Part shown: in pieces, positions 8,323 through 15,863 of the stretch
How positions within the stretch are numbered: the first letter of the stretch is position 1
Layout: each line of letters begins with the position of its first letter
NCBI GenBank assembly: GCA_002438845.1
Contig: DJRG01000026.1
Coordinates: forward strand, 1,266 to 32,233
Direction of reading: 5' to 3'
Source: Bacteroidales bacterium UBA6366
GTDB taxonomy: Bacteria > Bacteroidota > Bacteroidia > Bacteroidales > UBA932
DNA length: 30,968 nucleotides
Translations under genes and position numbers: made by a program
The notes under the pieces: generated by a model
The model's input: the letters and a program-made list of their open reading frames with translations, nothing else
Told to the model about the DNA's origin: nothing
The model's database searches: none

Positions 8323-8957
8323 CAGTAACCGATAGTGAAACTCTCCTGAGTTCCACCAGGATGGTGGATGTAGCCTTGGACAAGCTTGCCTCCCTTGAAC
8401 TTTGTGTTGACAAGTCTGTCGCCTTTCGTCACCTGCTTATATGAGCCATCCTTCATGTCAATCTTGTATGATTTGGTGATTCTCACCTCTCCACCCAAAC
8501 CATCCGGCTTACCGCCTTTCATCGGGCCTTCGTATATGCCCCAGCCGAGGTTGTATGATGTTGATTGAGATGGCTCTGGTTGTGGTGGCACTGGAGGTTT
8601 TTCTGTGTCTGCCCCAGAACCCACTTTAGGTGTGTCAACTTGAGGATCTACTTTCGGAGTATCTGCTGGAGGTAGTACTATAGTGTCAATTCCAAGTGCG
8701 GGATCATTTCCACCGTTACTTTTTCCTTTGAAGCACGCGATATAGACAGTACCTCCCGCGGCCACCAACGCAGCGGCGATGATGGCGATGAGTTTTCCGT
8801 TAACCCCTGGTTTCTTTTCAATCTCTTCGAGCGCCTGCCCACACTTGGGGCAGACGAATTTTCCGTCAACTTCCTCAAGGTCGGTCTCCTGAAAGACCGT
8901 TCCCTTGTCGGCCTCCGTGCAGATGCCGTAATTGGTGCATTTATAAGTCTTTGCCAT
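8322..8957 (-). CDS. zinc-ribbon, single-TM, MORN-like protein
   Basis: A 211-residue membrane protein with three parts. Residues 1-45 carry four cysteines (Cys7, Cys13, Cys36, Cys39; the last pair in CPKCG) forming a probable zinc ribbon. Residues 54-76 are one transmembrane helix (GKLIAIIAAALVAAGGTVYIACF). Residues 80-135 are a Pro/Asp/Thr-rich linker with repeated DTPKV units. Residues 137-211 look MORN-like: GWGIYEGPMKGGKPDGLGG, then a weaker second unit around FKGGKLVQGYIHHPGG. The likely topology is zinc ribbon in the cytoplasm and MORN-like part in the periplasm. It starts only 7 nt after the long tubulin-like gene and is the only obvious membrane-spanning protein in the cluster, so it could link the tubulin-like scaffold to the exported proteins. 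That link is inference. Confidence 0.82.
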   Translation of the reverse strand: MAKTYKCTNYGICTEADKGTVFQETDLEEVDGKFVCPKCGQALEEIEKKPGVNGKLIAIIAAALVAAGGTVYIACFKGKSNGGNDPALGIDTIVLPPADTPKVDPQVDTPKVGSGADTEKPPVPPQPEPSQSTSYNLGWGIYEGPMKGGKPDGLGGEVRITKSYKIDMKDGSYKQVTKGDRLVNTKFKGGKLVQGYIHHPGGTQESFTIGY

Positions 8958-8964
8958 AATTTTC

Positions 8965-11900
8965 TTAATTTTTTAACGTTAGTATCGCTTCCTTGGCCGC
9001 CGCAAGAAGTTCCTGGAACTCCGGCGCGCCCTGATTGTTACCTGTTTCCGGGAGAAGGGTGCCGTTGAGCAGTTCCTGAACCTTAGGACGCAGCTCGTTC
9101 ACCCGGTTTTCCACGTTCAGGTACTCTTTCTTCATCTTTGACTCCACCTGCTCCTTGATGTCTTCGCAGAAGTCCTCGGTGAACTGCTCGCAGAACCCGA
9201 TCTCCGAGAATTTGGCCGACAGAGGCTTCAGTGTCTCAAAGCCGGTGTCCTCATCGGCTTCCATAGTGCCGAACATCTTGCGGCCTGTTCCGTCCATCAC
9301 ATCACCGTACTTGATGATGCCCATCACGTAGGCAAGAATCACCCAGCTCATATATTCCTTTCTCAACTGGGACTTCTGCTTTTCCTTTGCCACGAACAGA
9401 TCAGGCAGTCCTTCTCCTCCAACTCCCTCGCCGAAGAGAAGAATCTTGTTCTTGCGGACTTCAGACTCGCTCACCGTAGAGGTGACTGTGGTGAGGTAGT
9501 CGAACTTCTCCTTGTAGAAAGTAAGGTTCTGGAGGCAACGGATCGGGAAGTAAGACGCAACGCTCAGCACGGTAATCTCATTCTTTCTCTCTCCAGTCAT
9601 GTCAACCATGACTTTAAGACTCGCATCCGTCGCATTCTCCAATGCCGTTTTCAGATTAGCCGCGAACTTCTGGACTTTTTCTTTACCCTCAACCTTTGGA
9701 ATGTTCACAAGCACGATGCGACGCATCACATTAACCCCAACATTGGTGATAGTATTATTTTTCACACTTTTTCCAACCTCGCTCGGATTGAATCTCGCAA
9801 GCACACCGCTTTCGGAAACAACCTTCTTGGCAAACTGCTGAAGGTCTTCCGCCGAAGAATAATTCTCACTGAGTTGCTCAAGGATATTGCGGTTTATGAG
9901 TTTCTCCCTATCCTCTATCAGAGTATTGTCGTGAATGGAGATGACTTTTTCCCGAACGGTCTTCTCAAAAATGCTATTGAGGGCATCCAAATCAATCGCT
10001 GCATTCGCGCGGACGAATGTCTTTTCCGTTCCTATTAGTTTCAGGATTTCCTGACGCACTGCGGTGGAGATGTTTTCCTGATTCTTCCTGCTGTGAATCA
10101 TCGTCTCGGTGAATGACTTCACCTTAGGCTGGTCGTAGTAGCGGATAACGGTGCCTTCCAGATTGTCAGTATCCACCTTATCCTTGCAAAGGGCTCCGAC
10201 ATGTTTGTCGCTGCTCTCAATGGCATCACTAACAGTACCGACGAATTCCTCCAAACGGGAGCGGAGGGTGTTCTCCTTGCCAAGAAGCACCTTGAGGAGA
10301 TCAACGGCGAACCCGCATGCCTCCACCTCAGTGCGTCTCTGACAGATTTTCTGCATTATTTCTGCATAACCAGCGAGCATCTGCTTGCCTTTCAGGCCAC
10401 GTGTTATTAGACCGGCATCATTATATTCCTTGGCTTTCGCCTGACGCTCCTGCTCAAGTTTATCCAAAAGTTGGCGAAGCTTGACAGACCGATCCTCGAA
10501 TTGCTTGACTTTTTCCTGTGTCTCGGAAATGATGGTGTCACTGAGTTCCAACAGATTGTATAAGGCAAAAGTGCCATTCGCCCATTTATCGAAAAGGTCA
10601 GACTCCATTCTCTGTACGATTTCATCGGCGTGTTTCTCTCTGGCTTCTTTCTTTCCCGAGAAAAAATCCGACACCCCGACAGCCCTGAAGCCTGTCTGTA
10701 GGCCTTTTGCGCACAATTCATTAAGTTTGGCGATCGGTTGAGAGGTGCTTTGAGCATCCTCAAGCCATTTCGGCACCACCTTGCCCCAGTATGCCTGGAA
10801 TGAGCCCCATTTTCCCTCATCGGATGGCAGGATAGGGATGTCCAACATCAAATGCTTGTCGGAGAATCTCCAGTTCTCAAGCGGATTGCCGAGTTTCCTG
10901 TCCTGACCTTTGACATAGTCAGCCCAGTCAACATTGGCCGGAGCATTACGGAAGCCGAGATCATCGTTCCAGTTGTTGTAGCGCAATTGCAGGAGAGACT
11001 GACGGCCAAGTGAATAGGTGAAAAATTCCTTGATTTCCTCCTCAGGAACAACCACTCTCTTGATGCCGAAAGATCCTACAGCCTTTATTCTGAATGGAAT
11101 GAGATTACCCGGCTTGGCCTTTTCATACATCTCGTTTGGTTCATCAATATTTTCGAAATTTGCACTACGGATTAATTCAGCTGTGGTAAACTCATTGAAT
11201 TCCAAGAAGACTTTATTATATGCGAAATCAGCCACAACCTGAGGCAACTCATGATGTGAATCAAGTCGCATTCCCTTTTCATTCTCATTTGAGTAAACCA
11301 TCAAACCATCGGAAATGCGCCTGACACCGTCAAACTCTAATCTGCCCGTAGGTGACATTCCGGTAAGATCATAAGGCTTCCACGCTTTGCAAAGTAACGC
11401 ATTGAGTTCTTTGAGTGCGGCATAGCCGTTAGCGTGATACCTTGGCCCCATTGCCCACCCTGCCGGGGGATTGATCTCAGGAACCATAACGTATGCGACA
11501 ATGTTGGTTCCTGTTGCCTTACCACCTTTGCTTTGATATTCCTCCTTGAAACTTGGAAACATTCGTGTCTGGGCCACCACGTCCACTATCGAGCCTGAGC
11601 CAGTGCCTCCGGCAAGACCGCCAAAAATGTAGATGCAAGTACTGCTGGCTTTGCTTATTTTACTGACCTTCTCATAAACATTTCCTAAAGAAGCCAGGTA
11701 CATGGACACATTCGCACCAAACAGAATCCTTCCTGCTCGGCGCATCTGACCGGCGGCGACACCTAGTGTGCCGATGCTCTTCTGCATTACTTCCGGATCT
11801 CCGACTACGCCTTTCAGGCCAGGGTAACTTGATGGAGACGCGAAAATTTCATCAAGTGAAATGCCTTTGATGAACAAGTATTCATTTTCATTGAACTGTG

Positions 11901-12102
11901 CGTTTTCTCCTCGTACATACCAACTCTTGTCTCCGGGATGCATCATCTCGTCCGTGGTGTCAACATAAAGGAATCCGATAGGAAGTTTTGCTCTTTCCTC
12001 AGGAGTAAATTCTTGGAAAAGCCTCTTTTTGAAAGCCTTCAGTACTTTTCCTCCCGTACCGCCAAGGCCTACCAGAATGTGGTTTTGCTGTGGAATATTC
12101 AT
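8965..12102 (-). CDS. Tubulin_2-like protein, full-length paralog
   Basis: A 1045-residue cytosolic protein, first gene of the cluster. Tubulin/FtsZ features are clear: glycine loop VGLGGTGG (residues 11-18), strand GFLYVDTT (43-50), GGLAGGTGSGS (161-171, equivalent to the GGGTGTG signature) and ANGYAALKELNALL (224-237) where FtsZ has its core-helix region. This matches the large Tubulin_2 family that Makarova and Koonin proposed for membrane remodelling together with vWA and GTPase partners. Residues ~530-650 are charged and helical, probably coiled coil. The last 140 residues, absent from the paralog at 83-2782, include a hydrophobic stretch (MSWVILAYVMGIIKYG) and a helical tail. No vWA or GTPase partner is visible nearby. 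ATG at 12102; the leader is A+T rich without a clear Shine-Dalgarno. Confidence 0.9.
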   Translation of the reverse strand: MNIPQQNHILVGLGGTGGKVLKAFKKRLFQEFTPEERAKLPIGFLYVDTTDEMMHPGDKSWYVRGENAQFNENEYLFIKGISLDEIFASPSSYPGLKGVVGDPEVMQKSIGTLGVAAGQMRRAGRILFGANVSMYLASLGNVYEKVSKISKASSTCIYIFGGLAGGTGSGSIVDVVAQTRMFPSFKEEYQSKGGKATGTNIVAYVMVPEINPPAGWAMGPRYHANGYAALKELNALLCKAWKPYDLTGMSPTGRLEFDGVRRISDGLMVYSNENEKGMRLDSHHELPQVVADFAYNKVFLEFNEFTTAELIRSANFENIDEPNEMYEKAKPGNLIPFRIKAVGSFGIKRVVVPEEEIKEFFTYSLGRQSLLQLRYNNWNDDLGFRNAPANVDWADYVKGQDRKLGNPLENWRFSDKHLMLDIPILPSDEGKWGSFQAYWGKVVPKWLEDAQSTSQPIAKLNELCAKGLQTGFRAVGVSDFFSGKKEAREKHADEIVQRMESDLFDKWANGTFALYNLLELSDTIISETQEKVKQFEDRSVKLRQLLDKLEQERQAKAKEYNDAGLITRGLKGKQMLAGYAEIMQKICQRRTEVEACGFAVDLLKVLLGKENTLRSRLEEFVGTVSDAIESSDKHVGALCKDKVDTDNLEGTVIRYYDQPKVKSFTETMIHSRKNQENISTAVRQEILKLIGTEKTFVRANAAIDLDALNSIFEKTVREKVISIHDNTLIEDREKLINRNILEQLSENYSSAEDLQQFAKKVVSESGVLARFNPSEVGKSVKNNTITNVGVNVMRRIVLVNIPKVEGKEKVQKFAANLKTALENATDASLKVMVDMTGERKNEITVLSVASYFPIRCLQNLTFYKEKFDYLTTVTSTVSESEVRKNKILLFGEGVGGEGLPDLFVAKEKQKSQLRKEYMSWVILAYVMGIIKYGDVMDGTGRKMFGTMEADEDTGFETLKPLSAKFSEIGFCEQFTEDFCEDIKEQVESKMKKEYLNVENRVNELRPKVQELLNGTLLPETGNNQGAPEFQELLAAAKEAILTLKN

Positions 12103-12251
12103 ATTATAACTATTATAAATTGTCTAAAATTTATTTTCTACTCTTATATGCCTAAACACATACATTTGGACTCGATCCTCGTTTTGTCGTATCCAATCGC
12201 CAAAAGACAGACGACAGCCGACATTGAAGTCACTTGGAACATTCCATTTGT

Positions 12252-12270
12252 GAATAGTTTAACACTGTTC
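12252..12270. promoter_or_regulatory. imperfect 19-bp dyad upstream of the tubulin-like operon
   Basis: GAATAGTTTAACACTGTTC is nearly self-complementary: seven of nine base pairs match around the central A. It lies about 150 bp upstream of the first tubulin-like start. A regulator operator is possible, but a chance dyad in A+T-rich DNA is also possible. Confidence 0.25.
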
Positions 12271-12363
12271 ATTTAGTGTAGGCTTTCATTTATAAAACGT
12301 TTAATTTCATAATAAACGCATTAAGCTTCACCGTGGCGCCAAATCGGGGGTTATAAAAACAAA

Positions 12364-12563
12364 GAAAGTGTGGAGCCGATTTCGTTTATCTCAAAAGGGG
12401 TTCTGACAAAACCTAAAAGCAAATAAACTGAAACAATCCCCACACCTGTATCGTTGAGTGTGGAGAACACGCAAACGAATACAGATGAACGGTGCTGTCG
12501 TTTATCCTTGCTTTTAAATGAAACTGTCAGATTTCTTTTGAAGGATAGTGCGAAAACACTTTC
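12364..12563. repeat. ~200-bp imperfect inverted repeat
   Basis: The left arm (12364-12428) and right arm (12500-12563) are reverse complements in blocks: GAAAGTGT, TCAAAAG, TCTGACA, TAAAAGCAA and ATAAAC occur in the same order with small gaps. The loop carries a further CCACAC/GTGTGG pair (12440-12445 with 12458-12463). It could be a non-autonomous mobile element of the MITE type or a structured RNA. No target-site duplication is evident at the ends. Confidence 0.6.
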
Positions 12564-12798
12564 ATCAATATGTCTGTTTCAGGCACAATCGTCCTAAAAC
12601 GATGCTAAGGTAAGAATATTTTACTGAAATCGCATTAAAAACATGGAGTTCTGTCCGACAAAAATTTTGCTGGACTCTTATGTGGCAAAAGTGAAATTGA
12701 TCAACCCCGTTTGCCCCATAGCTTTTAATCGAATCATCGGAGAGATAACTGTCCAATAGAGTGCGTGGTTGACAACTATTTCATAGTTAGCACGATAC

Positions 12799-12834
12799 AT
12801 ATTCCTGCCATTTCAGATCGACTGGCAGGAATAT
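12799..12834. repeat. perfect 12-bp hairpin
   Basis: ATATTCCTGCCA and TGGCAGGAATAT pair perfectly around a 12-nt loop. No U-run follows on either strand, so it is not a standard intrinsic terminator. A second small dyad, GATTATC/GATAATC, lies just after it (12844-12864). Confidence 0.5.
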
Positions 12835-12923
12835 TTAAATATTGATTATCAATAAGCGATAATCAGCTCGCTGATAAACAAGCTGTTAGAAAAAAAAGGC
12901 TGACGGTCATTGATGACACGGGC

Positions 12924-12947
12924 CGCTTCGACAGGCTCAGCGACCGG
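12924..12947. repeat. dispersed TTCGACAGGCTCAG repeat, copy 1
   Basis: One arm of the repeat family, CGCTTCGACAGGCTCAGCGA followed by CCGG. Other copies lie at 16684-16741, 22910-22937, 24088-24108 and 27808-27834. All are intergenic or at gene ends. Confidence 0.75.
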
Positions 12948-12995
12948 CATTATAGATCTGTTCATTCTGAATTTTTTCCGAAAGATAACAAAAAG

Positions 12996-13023
12996 GCGGG
13001 AATATGTCCGAGCATATTCCCGC
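12996..13023 (-). terminator. intrinsic terminator of the flavodoxin operon
   Basis: On the minus strand a perfect 11-bp stem (GCGGGAATATG/CATATTCCCGC) with a 6-nt loop is followed by CTTTTTG. It lies 28 bp past the flavodoxin stop codon, as expected for a Rho-independent terminator. Confidence 0.85.
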
Positions 13024-13051
13024 AAATCTCTCATCGGTGAACCAGCACACG

Positions 13052-13615
13052 CTACAGGCTCTTGACCCACTCGTCAACGGTCTTCTGGCTGGCTCCGTTC
13101 AGGAGCTTGCCGGTCTTGAAATTGACTTCCGGATATTGTTTTCCGAGCACCTTGAGAGAGTTCTGGATTCCGCTGCCGCCGGATGTCATGAAGAGGATGA
13201 CTGTCTTGCCTTTCAGACCGTAAGCCTCGATGAAAGAGTTGATGATCCTCGGAGCACCGTTCCACCAGTTAGGGAAGCCAAGGTAAACCACATCGTATGC
13301 ATCCAGATTCTCCTTTGTCTTGATGAATGCCGGACGTGAGGACGGATCAGCGTTTTCCCTGCAGCAACGGGAAGTCTCCACGGTCCAGTCCAGATCCTCG
13401 GCGGAATATTCAGTCTCAGGGGTTATCCTGTAGAGTTCCCCGCCGGTAGCGGTGGCGATCTTCTTCGCCAGAGACTCTGTCGTTCCGGTGGCGGAAAAAT
13501 AAGCCACAAGTGTCTTGCTGTCAGTCATGTTCTTTTTCTCCTTCTTTTGTCCGCAGGCTGTGACGGTGATAAGTCCCAAGGTCACAACCGCGATGATAAA
13601 CACTAATTTTTTCAT
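13052..13615 (-). CDS. flavodoxin-like lipoprotein
   Basis: A 187-residue flavodoxin-fold protein. The N-terminus is a lipoprotein signal with lipobox VTAC (Cys21), so it should be exported and lipid anchored. The fold begins at KTLVAYFSATGTTESLAKKI, where SATGTT (41-46) is the FMN phosphate loop. GFPNWWNGAPRIINSF and LFMTSGGSGI provide the usual loops around the flavin ring, and the protein ends in a normal C-terminal helix. It probably carries electrons or acts as a quinone-type reductase. A flavodoxin outside the cytoplasm is unusual, since FMN is normally loaded inside. It lies 18 nt after the carboxymuconolactone-decarboxylase/cupin gene and is followed by a good terminator. Confidence 0.88.
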   Translation of the reverse strand: MKKLVFIIAVVTLGLITVTACGQKKEKKNMTDSKTLVAYFSATGTTESLAKKIATATGGELYRITPETEYSAEDLDWTVETSRCCRENADPSSRPAFIKTKENLDAYDVVYLGFPNWWNGAPRIINSFIEAYGLKGKTVILFMTSGGSGIQNSLKVLGKQYPEVNFKTGKLLNGASQKTVDEWVKSL

Positions 13616-13633
13616 GATTCTATCGTTTTTTGA

Positions 13634-14764
13634 TTATTTCTCGCAAGCGGCATACTGCTCATCATCCACAGGCTCAAGCCATTCGTTGCTGGCCGCTCCA
13701 CTTGTGGCGACATGCGTGGCGATGTGCTGGAACCAACTGTCCTTGGTGGCCCCGTGCCAATGTTTCACACCTTCCGGAATGTCAACCACATCCCCGGCCT
13801 TCAATTTGATGGCCGGCTTGCCCCATTCCTGATACCAACCCTCACCGCTGACGCAGATCAGAATCTGTCTTGCCCCATGATGAATATGCCAGTTGTTGCG
13901 GCAGCCCGGTTCAAACGTAACATTAGACATAGGCAGAATCGTGGCCTCACCTTCTGTCAAGTTAACTGGCTTCAAAGGAGCCAGATAGCTGTTACCGGTA
14001 AAGTACCGGGCGTAAGCGCTGTTAGGCTGCCCCTTAGGGAAATCCGTGTCGCTAAGTGGCGGCATCTGGGTAAACTCTTCACCAAACACCTTCGCGATAG
14101 CCTGCGCAGCCCTGTAAGCTTCTTTCGCTCCGACTTTCTCCGCCAGGACGGCAGGGATGGCGTGGATCTCGTCATCCTTCAGGCCCATATTCCTTGAGCC
14201 AGCGACGTGCGAGCCAAGCTGCGGGGCCAAGCCCTCGATCGAGGCCAACGCGCTGATTGTCGCTAACTCCCTTTCAGCCCAAGTCAGGACATCTCTTGCG
14301 AATATGTCACCGAAGAGGTGCGCTTTGAGGTAGTAGTCCTCAGCCGGACAGAAAGCGTAGTTGAAAGGCTTGCCACTCAACTGGGACTGAACCTTTGTGC
14401 CGACCTTGAGTGCATCGAAGTCCTCAGGAATCTGAGATGCCTCCGGGCCGACCTCTGTCTGTTTTCCGTCAGCGATTCTCTGATCCAAGACTCTTTGGAG
14501 TGTTCCCAACCCGTTCAGGGAACGCGGGAATCCCGTGTAGGCGTACAAGTGAGAAAGAATCTCTTTCACCTGATTGACAGTAAGGCCGTTGTCAAGGCCG
14601 TACTCTATGCTTGAGGCCAGTCCGGCAAGGTCGCCGCGCGCCTCATTGGCAGCTATGGCCACAATGCCTTGCTGCCTTTCGCTCAATGTTTCTTTCTGTG
14701 CCATAAGATTAACGCTTGTCATTAGAATGCCTGTGAATGTCAAGGCTAAAGTCTTGAGTTTCAT
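13634..14764 (-). CDS. exported carboxymuconolactone decarboxylase-like and cupin fusion protein
   Basis: A 376-residue exported protein from the ATG at 14764, which gives a clean signal peptide (KLKTLALTFTGILMTSVNLMAQ). A 16-residue longer frame exists but would bury that signal. Two helical segments of the AhpD/CMD type follow: the first includes QGIVAIAANEARGDL and LSHLYAYTGFPRSLNGL, the second ERELATISALASIEG and LGSHVAGSRNMGL. The C-terminal part is a cupin with a metal site (NNWHIHHGARQ, later VKHWHGAT). Fusions of this kind next to flavodoxins are common in gut bacteria and are thought to act in redox or quinone chemistry; the substrate is unknown. An AraC regulator gene lies 74 bp upstream on the same strand. 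Confidence 0.87.
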   Translation of the reverse strand: MKLKTLALTFTGILMTSVNLMAQKETLSERQQGIVAIAANEARGDLAGLASSIEYGLDNGLTVNQVKEILSHLYAYTGFPRSLNGLGTLQRVLDQRIADGKQTEVGPEASQIPEDFDALKVGTKVQSQLSGKPFNYAFCPAEDYYLKAHLFGDIFARDVLTWAERELATISALASIEGLAPQLGSHVAGSRNMGLKDDEIHAIPAVLAEKVGAKEAYRAAQAIAKVFGEEFTQMPPLSDTDFPKGQPNSAYARYFTGNSYLAPLKPVNLTEGEATILPMSNVTFEPGCRNNWHIHHGARQILICVSGEGWYQEWGKPAIKLKAGDVVDIPEGVKHWHGATKDSWFQHIATHVATSGAASNEWLEPVDDEQYAACEK

Positions 14765-14838
14765 ATCTTTTTTAATATAATTCCCGCTCTGCCCCCAGTG
14801 GTTCCCTATCACTATGCAAAACCAGGATTGTTCGTGCG

Positions 14839-15738
14839 TTATGATTGCTGCCGGCGGTACTCGCTCGGAGTCATCCCGGAGTGTTTCTTGAAGAATCTCA
14901 CGAAGTGCTGAGGATAGAGGAAGCCGAGCGAGGCGGCCACTTCCTTAACGGAAAGTTCCGGTGAGGCGAGCTGACGCTTGGCGTAGCTGAACAAGCGTAC
15001 GGCGATATATTCCTGGGCGGTCTTGCCGGTCTCGGCCTTTACCATGTCACCGAAGTAGTTCGGAGAGAGGAAAACCTTGTCGGCAAAATACTTGACTGTC
15101 GGAAGACCTTCGGTCTCGGTCTTGCCGGAGGCGATATATTCATCGACAAGATTCTCGAATCTGGCGATTACGCCAAGGTTCAGGTCCTGCCTTGTGACGA
15201 ACTGCCTTTCGTAGAAGCGGAGGCAATAGTCAAGGATCAGTTCGATGTTCGTTGTCACGAGGCTTTTGGTGTGTCTGTCAATTGGATTTTGAAGTTCCTT
15301 TCCGACAATCGCCATGCAGTCCGTGATGATCTTGCGCTCGTCCTCGGAAAGGTGCAGGGCTTCGTTGGAGGCGTAAGAGAAAAAGGTGTAGTCCTTCATC
15401 TTGCGCTCCAGGGAGGTTCCGTGCAGGAAGTCCGGATGGAAAAGGATGCCTTTGGCCCTCTTCGGCACTCCGGCCACGGACTCGTAGCCGACAACCTGGT
15501 CAGGTGCGATGCTGACAATTGTCTGACCGTCAAAGTCGTACTTGGTCTTACCGTAGTTGATGACACAGCCTTTGGTCTCCTTCAGAAACAATGAATAGAA
15601 TCCGTTTGTGTGCCATCCCGGAATGAGCTTGCTGTTGCTCTCGTCAAATTCCACGTACGCCACCAGTGGATGCATGGTCTTAAAGCCGTACATGTTGTTG
15701 TACTGCTCGATGGTCTCTATTCTGTAAATCTCGTCCAT
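14839..15738 (-). CDS. AraC-family transcriptional regulator
   Basis: A 299-residue cytosolic protein. The C-terminal ~100 residues are a double helix-turn-helix domain of the AraC/XylS type: VKYFADKVFLSPNYFGDMVK, then LSVKEVAASLGFLYPQHFVR and the closing KKHSGMTPSEYRRQ. The N-terminal part (about 1-180) is a cupin-like ligand domain with GWHTNGFYSLFLKE and DGQTIVSIAPDQV. It precedes the CMD/cupin and flavodoxin genes on the same strand and is the obvious candidate regulator of that pair, probably responding to an oxidant or small aromatic compound. That effector is inference. Start ATG at 15738. Confidence 0.92.
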   Translation of the reverse strand: MDEIYRIETIEQYNNMYGFKTMHPLVAYVEFDESNSKLIPGWHTNGFYSLFLKETKGCVINYGKTKYDFDGQTIVSIAPDQVVGYESVAGVPKRAKGILFHPDFLHGTSLERKMKDYTFFSYASNEALHLSEDERKIITDCMAIVGKELQNPIDRHTKSLVTTNIELILDYCLRFYERQFVTRQDLNLGVIARFENLVDEYIASGKTETEGLPTVKYFADKVFLSPNYFGDMVKAETGKTAQEYIAVRLFSYAKRQLASPELSVKEVAASLGFLYPQHFVRFFKKHSGMTPSEYRRQQS

Positions 15739-15863
15739 AGTATTGCTGACTTTTCGGAGTGCAATTTATGCAAAACTTGGACAACTTACACCATCAGACT
15801 CTAATGAAATGTAATCTTGGTACTTCTTTCCGTAAGAATGGTAGTCAGATTCTTTCTCTGCCG

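Larger units (their letters stand above)
12103..13051. other. gene-poor intergenic region with inverted repeats
   Basis: About 950 bp separate the tubulin-like operon from the flavodoxin gene. The short frames here have no recognisable product. The region is A+T rich and holds an imperfect dyad (12252-12270), a long imperfect inverted repeat (12364-12563), two hairpins (12799-12834 and 12844-12864), one dispersed repeat (12924-12947) and a terminator (12996-13023). I found no convincing TAnnTTTG promoter for the tubulin-like operon on the minus strand, although this region should contain it. Confidence 0.7.

Noticed and set aside
12364..12563. Intact insertion sequence
   Set aside because: The inverted arms enclose only ~70 bp with no transposase frame and no clear target duplication.
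12565..12756. 63-codon minus-strand frame in the gap upstream of the tubulin-like operon, and a 38-codon plus-strand frame over it
   Set aside because: Neither resembles a known protein, transposase remnant or signal peptide, and no promoter or coupling supports them.
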